Assembly: GCA_046726375.1 (NCBI GenBank)
Contig: JBKPAJ010000029.1
Coordinates: 1 to 24,547, forward strand
Length of the DNA: 24,547 nucleotides
DNA from: DASPWV01 sp046726375
GTDB lineage: Bacteria > Acidobacteriota > Vicinamibacteria > Vicinamibacterales > UBA2999
Direction: 5' to 3'
Part shown: positions 21,717 to 24,547 of the stretch, one piece after another
How positions within the stretch are numbered: position 1 is the first letter of the stretch
Layout of the letters: every line of letters starts with the position of its first letter
The notes under the pieces: model-generated
The model's input: only the letters and a program-made list of their open reading frames with translations
Database searches by the model: none
What the model was told of the DNA's origin: nothing
Translations under genes and position numbers: made by a program

Positions 21717-23387
21717 TCAGAGATCTGTCACTGCGCCCAGACTGGCACTTGACACGTGGCGCGCGTATTTTGCTAGCACACCACGCGTGTAGCGTGGCTT
21801 GGGCTGCTTCCATTTCTTCAAGCGCGCGTTGATCTCGCGAACCGGTATATCGAGCGACAACTGACGTGCTCGCGCGTCGATCGTGATCGGGTCGCCGTTG
21901 GTTACGATCGCGATCGGGCCGCCCAAGTAGGCCTCCGGCGTGATGTGACCGACGACAAAGCCGTGCGTTCCGCCGCTGAAGCGGCCGTCGGTGATCAGCG
22001 CCACGTCCGCGCCGAGGCCCCGGCCCATGATCGCGCTCGTTGGCGACAGCATCTCGCGCATGCCCGGACCACCGCGCGGACCCTCGTGGCGAATGACCAC
22101 CACGTGGCCCTTCTTGACGCGGCCGCGAAGGATCGCTTCGAGTGCTGCCTCCTCACGATCGAACACGACGGCCTTGCCGCTGAAGCGCTCGCCTTCCTTG
22201 CCGCTGATTTTTGCCACCGCTCCGTCTGGGGCGAGATTCCCATAGAGCACGACCAGGTGACTACCCTTCTTGATCGGCTGATCGAAGGGGCGAATCACCT
22301 CCTGCCCTGCGGGATACGCAGGCGCCTCGCGCAAGTTTTCGGCGAGCGTCCTCCCCGAAACGGTCAACGCGCTGCCGTGCAGCAGACCCTTGTCGAGGAG
22401 CATCCTCAGCAGCGGCGTGAGACCGCCGATGCGCACGAGTTCGGCCATTTCATAGCGGCCGCTTGGTTTGAGGTCCGCGAGCACGGGAACCTTGCGGCCG
22501 ATGCGGGTGAAGTCGTCCAGGCCGAGTCGCGCACCGGCTGCATGCGCGATCGCAATCAAATGCAGCACGGCATTCGTCGAACCGCCCAGCGCGATAACGG
22601 TCGTAATCGCGTTCTCAAAGGCCTTCTTCGTGAGAATGTCGCGCGGGCGGATGCCGGCCTCGAGCAGACGCACCACGGCCTCGCCTGCGCGTGAGCAATC
22701 TCGTCGTTTGTCATCCGAGATCGCGGCTTGCGCGGAGCTATTGGGCAGGCTCAACCCGAGCGCCTCAATGGCCGATGCCATGGTGTTGGCCGTGTACATG
22801 CCGCCGCACGACCCGGGCCCTGGGCACGCGTGCGCTTCCAAATCGGCCAAATCTGCGTCGCTCAACTTGCCGGCCGCGTGCTGCCCCACCGCCTCGAAGA
22901 CCGACACGATATCCACCGGCTTATTGCGCCAGATGCCGGGCATGATCGTGCCGCCGTAGACGAACACGGCCGGACGATTCAGCCGCGCGAGTGCCATCAC
23001 ACAGCCCGGCATGTTCTTGTCGCACCCGCCAATCGCCACGATGCCGTCGAGGCTCTCGCCGCCGACCACCGTCTCGATCGAATCGGCGATCACTTCGCGG
23101 GACACCAGCGAGTACTTCATCCCCTCGGTGCCCATCGAGATGCCGTCGGATACCGTGATCGTATTGAAGATGACCGCCTTGGCCCCTGCCGCATCGGCAC
23201 CTGCGGCCGCGTGGCGCGCGAGGTCGTCGATGTGAACGTTGCAGGGAGTGACCTGCGACCACGTCGAGCAAATGCCGATTTGCGGCTTGGAGAAGTCTTC
23301 GCGGGTGAAACCGACGGCGTGCAGCATCGCGCGTCCCGCCGCGCGCTCCGGGCCGTCAACCACCAATGAGGAATGAGGGCGTTTCAT
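21717..23387 (-). CDS. ilvD: Dihydroxy-acid dehydratase
   Basis: A 556-residue dehydratase that converts 2,3-dihydroxy-isovalerate and 2,3-dihydroxy-3-methylvalerate to the 2-oxo acids in valine and isoleucine synthesis. The conserved iron-sulfur ligands Cys49 (VTPCN), Cys122 (IGGCDKNMPG) and Cys194 (PGPGSCGGMYTANTM) are present. Lys123 of GCDK corresponds to the carboxylated, magnesium-binding lysine. The C-terminal domain has GPRGGPGMREM and DGRFSGGTHGFVVGH. Length is normal for the family. The start codon overlaps the feoA stop as ATGA, so translation is probably coupled. No separate ribosome site is evident. The stop codon abuts the 13-nt repeat array. Confidence 0.96.
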   Translation of the reverse strand: MKRPHSSLVVDGPERAAGRAMLHAVGFTREDFSKPQIGICSTWSQVTPCNVHIDDLARHAAAGADAAGAKAVIFNTITVSDGISMGTEGMKYSLVSREVIADSIETVVGGESLDGIVAIGGCDKNMPGCVMALARLNRPAVFVYGGTIMPGIWRNKPVDIVSVFEAVGQHAAGKLSDADLADLEAHACPGPGSCGGMYTANTMASAIEALGLSLPNSSAQAAISDDKRRDCSRAGEAVVRLLEAGIRPRDILTKKAFENAITTVIALGGSTNAVLHLIAIAHAAGARLGLDDFTRIGRKVPVLADLKPSGRYEMAELVRIGGLTPLLRMLLDKGLLHGSALTVSGRTLAENLREAPAYPAGQEVIRPFDQPIKKGSHLVVLYGNLAPDGAVAKISGKEGERFSGKAVVFDREEAALEAILRGRVKKGHVVVIRHEGPRGGPGMREMLSPTSAIMGRGLGADVALITDGRFSGGTHGFVVGHITPEAYLGGPIAIVTNGDPITIDARARQLSLDIPVREINARLKKWKQPKPRYTRGVLAKYARHVSSASLGAVTDL

Positions 23388-23626
23388 AACGGTTCGACAA
23401 TTATGGACCGTGCCACTTCCGGTTCAACCGCAACCTCGGTTTCGTCGCACTGGAAAATCACGCCCGGAAAGGTTTGCAGGATCCTGATCGTCGCACCGGG
23501 CGTCACGCCCACGGCAGCGAGACGGTCGGCGCGCACCCGATCACCGTGCAGAACGCGAACCACGCGTGCGCGCTGATTCGCCGCCATACTCGACAGACGG
23601 ACGCCATGCTCGAACGGAGTGGTCAC
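23384..23626 (-). CDS. feoA: FeoA-like ferrous iron transport protein
   Basis: A small SH3-like protein (80 aa from GTG 23626) that supports the FeoB iron channel on the cytoplasmic side. Recognisable features are LSSMAANQRARVVRV, LAAVGVTPGATIRIL and a closing VEPEVARSIIVEPL, which match the LxxLxxGxxarV and lGltpG patterns of FeoA. GTG 23626 is preferred because it keeps the conserved first strand; ATG 23587 (67 aa) would cut it. Neither has a clear ribosome site, so reinitiation after feoB, which ends 11 nt upstream, is likely. Its stop TGA overlaps the ilvD start (23387-23384, ATGA). The order feoB-feoA is inverted relative to E. coli. Confidence 0.8.
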   Translation of the reverse strand: MTTPFEHGVRLSSMAANQRARVVRVLHGDRVRADRLAAVGVTPGATIRILQTFPGVIFQCDETEVAVEPEVARSIIVEPL

Positions 23627-23637
23627 CGAGATGCAGT

Positions 23638-24547
23638 TTAGAACGAGATATGAAAGACGCTGAAGATCAGATTCAGCGCGGCGCCCGTGAGGATCGCAAT
23701 CGGCGTCACCACACCGAGAATCGTAAACGCGACCTTCCCGCCCCGCTCTTTCACGATCATCAGAAAGTTGGCCACGCACGGCATGAAGAGCGTCATCACC
23801 GTGAGCGCGACGACCGACTGGACGCCGGTCAACTGTCCCTGACTGGCGAGCGTGAACAGGCCCGCGGCGCCGTAGTCGCGCCGCAGAAAGCCCATCACGA
23901 ATACGGTGGCCAGATCGGCCGGCAGACCAAGCAGCCCGACGACCATCGGTTCGAGCCCACGCGTGATCCATACGAGCGCGCCCACTCGGTCGAGGACGAA
24001 CAGCAACACCGTTCCGAACAGAAAGAGCGGCACCGCTTCGCCCAGGTACCACTTCACACGCAGCCATGTCTTGGTCAGCAGATTGTCGAGCCGCGGCACG
24101 CGAATCGGCGGCAGTTCCAGGATGAACGGCGAGCGATCGCCGGTGAGCACGCGGCCGGCCAGGCGACCAGCGTCAGCAGCGCAGCAAAGGAAATGCCGCC
24201 GAGGATGCCCATGATGGTCGCGAGTTGTGCCGAACACGGAATCCCGAGCGCCAGCAGCAGGATCGCGATCAGCCGCTCTTTGGGCGTGGTCAGGATCCGG
24301 GTGGTCATCGTCGCCATCGTGTCGCAGCCGAGGCCGAGCACCATCGGCAACACCGCGCGGCCGTTCAGACCCATGCTGCGAAACACGCGATCGCTGAAGA
24401 TGGCAAGGCGTGGCAGACAGCCGCTGTCTTCGAGCGCGCCGAAGATGAGAAAGAAGGTCGAGACTATGGCAGCACGATCGCAATGGCGTAGGTCACACCC
24501 ATAGTGACCAATCCGTAGTCGCCCACCAGAAAATCGCGCGCGATCGC
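23638..24547 (-). CDS. feoB: FeoB ferrous iron transporter, C-terminal part, frame broken twice
   Basis: The membrane part of FeoB, which carries Fe2+ across the inner membrane, runs in from the window edge. Conserved blocks appear in the right order but in three frames. LVGDYGLVTMGVTYAIAIVLP (24547-24470) is followed by IVSTFFLIFGALEDSGCLPRL and GLNGRAVLPMVLGLGCDTMAT through IPCSAQLATIMG to LLTLVAW (24467-24159). Then AGRVLTGDRSPFILELPPIR continues to the stop at 23638. The two Gate cores with GLGCDTMAT and MTLFMPCVANF are kept. Each break is explained by one missing base in a run: C near 24468-24469 and G near 24159-24160. Everything else is well conserved, so sequencing or assembly error is more likely than decay, but a real pseudogene cannot be excluded. 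Confidence 0.85.

Noticed and set aside
21326..21832. Open frames across the repeat array, on both strands, that would encode Cys/Arg/Asn-Pro or Val-Gly-Ser repeat proteins
   Set aside because: The units of 33 and 35 nt break the frame between copies, no ribosome site precedes either frame, and the plus-strand frame runs into ilvD antisense. The openness follows from repeat composition.

Overview
The window looks like a chromosomal segment of a GC-rich acidobacterium, probably Vicinamibacteria-like. This is inferred from gene content: a very large Oar-type TonB-dependent receptor with an N-terminal carboxypeptidase-regulatory-like domain, a VWFA-related protein of the acidobacterial type, a CBM9/DUF5916 outer-membrane protein, and several secreted TPR proteins. 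I see no phage, insertion sequence or CRISPR array.

Layout. Positions 1-1310 hold the start of a small membrane protein (-), a PAP2 phosphatase (+), tRNA-Phe(GAA) and a structured gene-free stretch. An RpoD-type sigma factor (1311-2948, +) converges on the DUF5916 outer-membrane protein (3043-5331, -). A secreted TPR-like protein (5482-7491, +) converges on a VWFA-related protein (7541-8764, -). That gene is divergent, with a 17-nt gap, from a Tat-exported sulfite-oxidase-like molybdoenzyme (8782-9969, +), which converges on a secreted TPR protein (10139-11752, -). The TonB-dependent receptor (11864-15400, -) follows, with a clear intrinsic terminator.

Positions 15612-21251 are a tight + strand operon: a Tat-exported [2Fe-2S] subunit, a molybdopterin large subunit, an FAD subunit with four extra cysteines, a multi-heme-type membrane cytochrome b and a small unknown protein. 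Together they predict a periplasmic PaoABC-like molybdenum hydroxylase wired to the membrane. Positions 21717-24547 are a - strand operon feoB (partial), feoA, ilvD, in which feoA and ilvD overlap by ATGA.

The most unusual signal lies between convergent genes. At 2952-3045 and 9967-10141 the spacer is a large inverted repeat made of degenerate 8-nt units (GGAGATNN). The TGA at the ends of the element is the stop codon of the flanking genes: three of four exactly, and the fourth as a second in-frame stop two codons later. A third convergent spacer (21252-21716) holds a different array of about 36-nt and 13-nt tandem units with inverted copies.

Three places (feoB twice, and the start of the last operon gene) look like single-base losses from short homopolymers. 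Either the assembly has small indel errors or these genes are broken.
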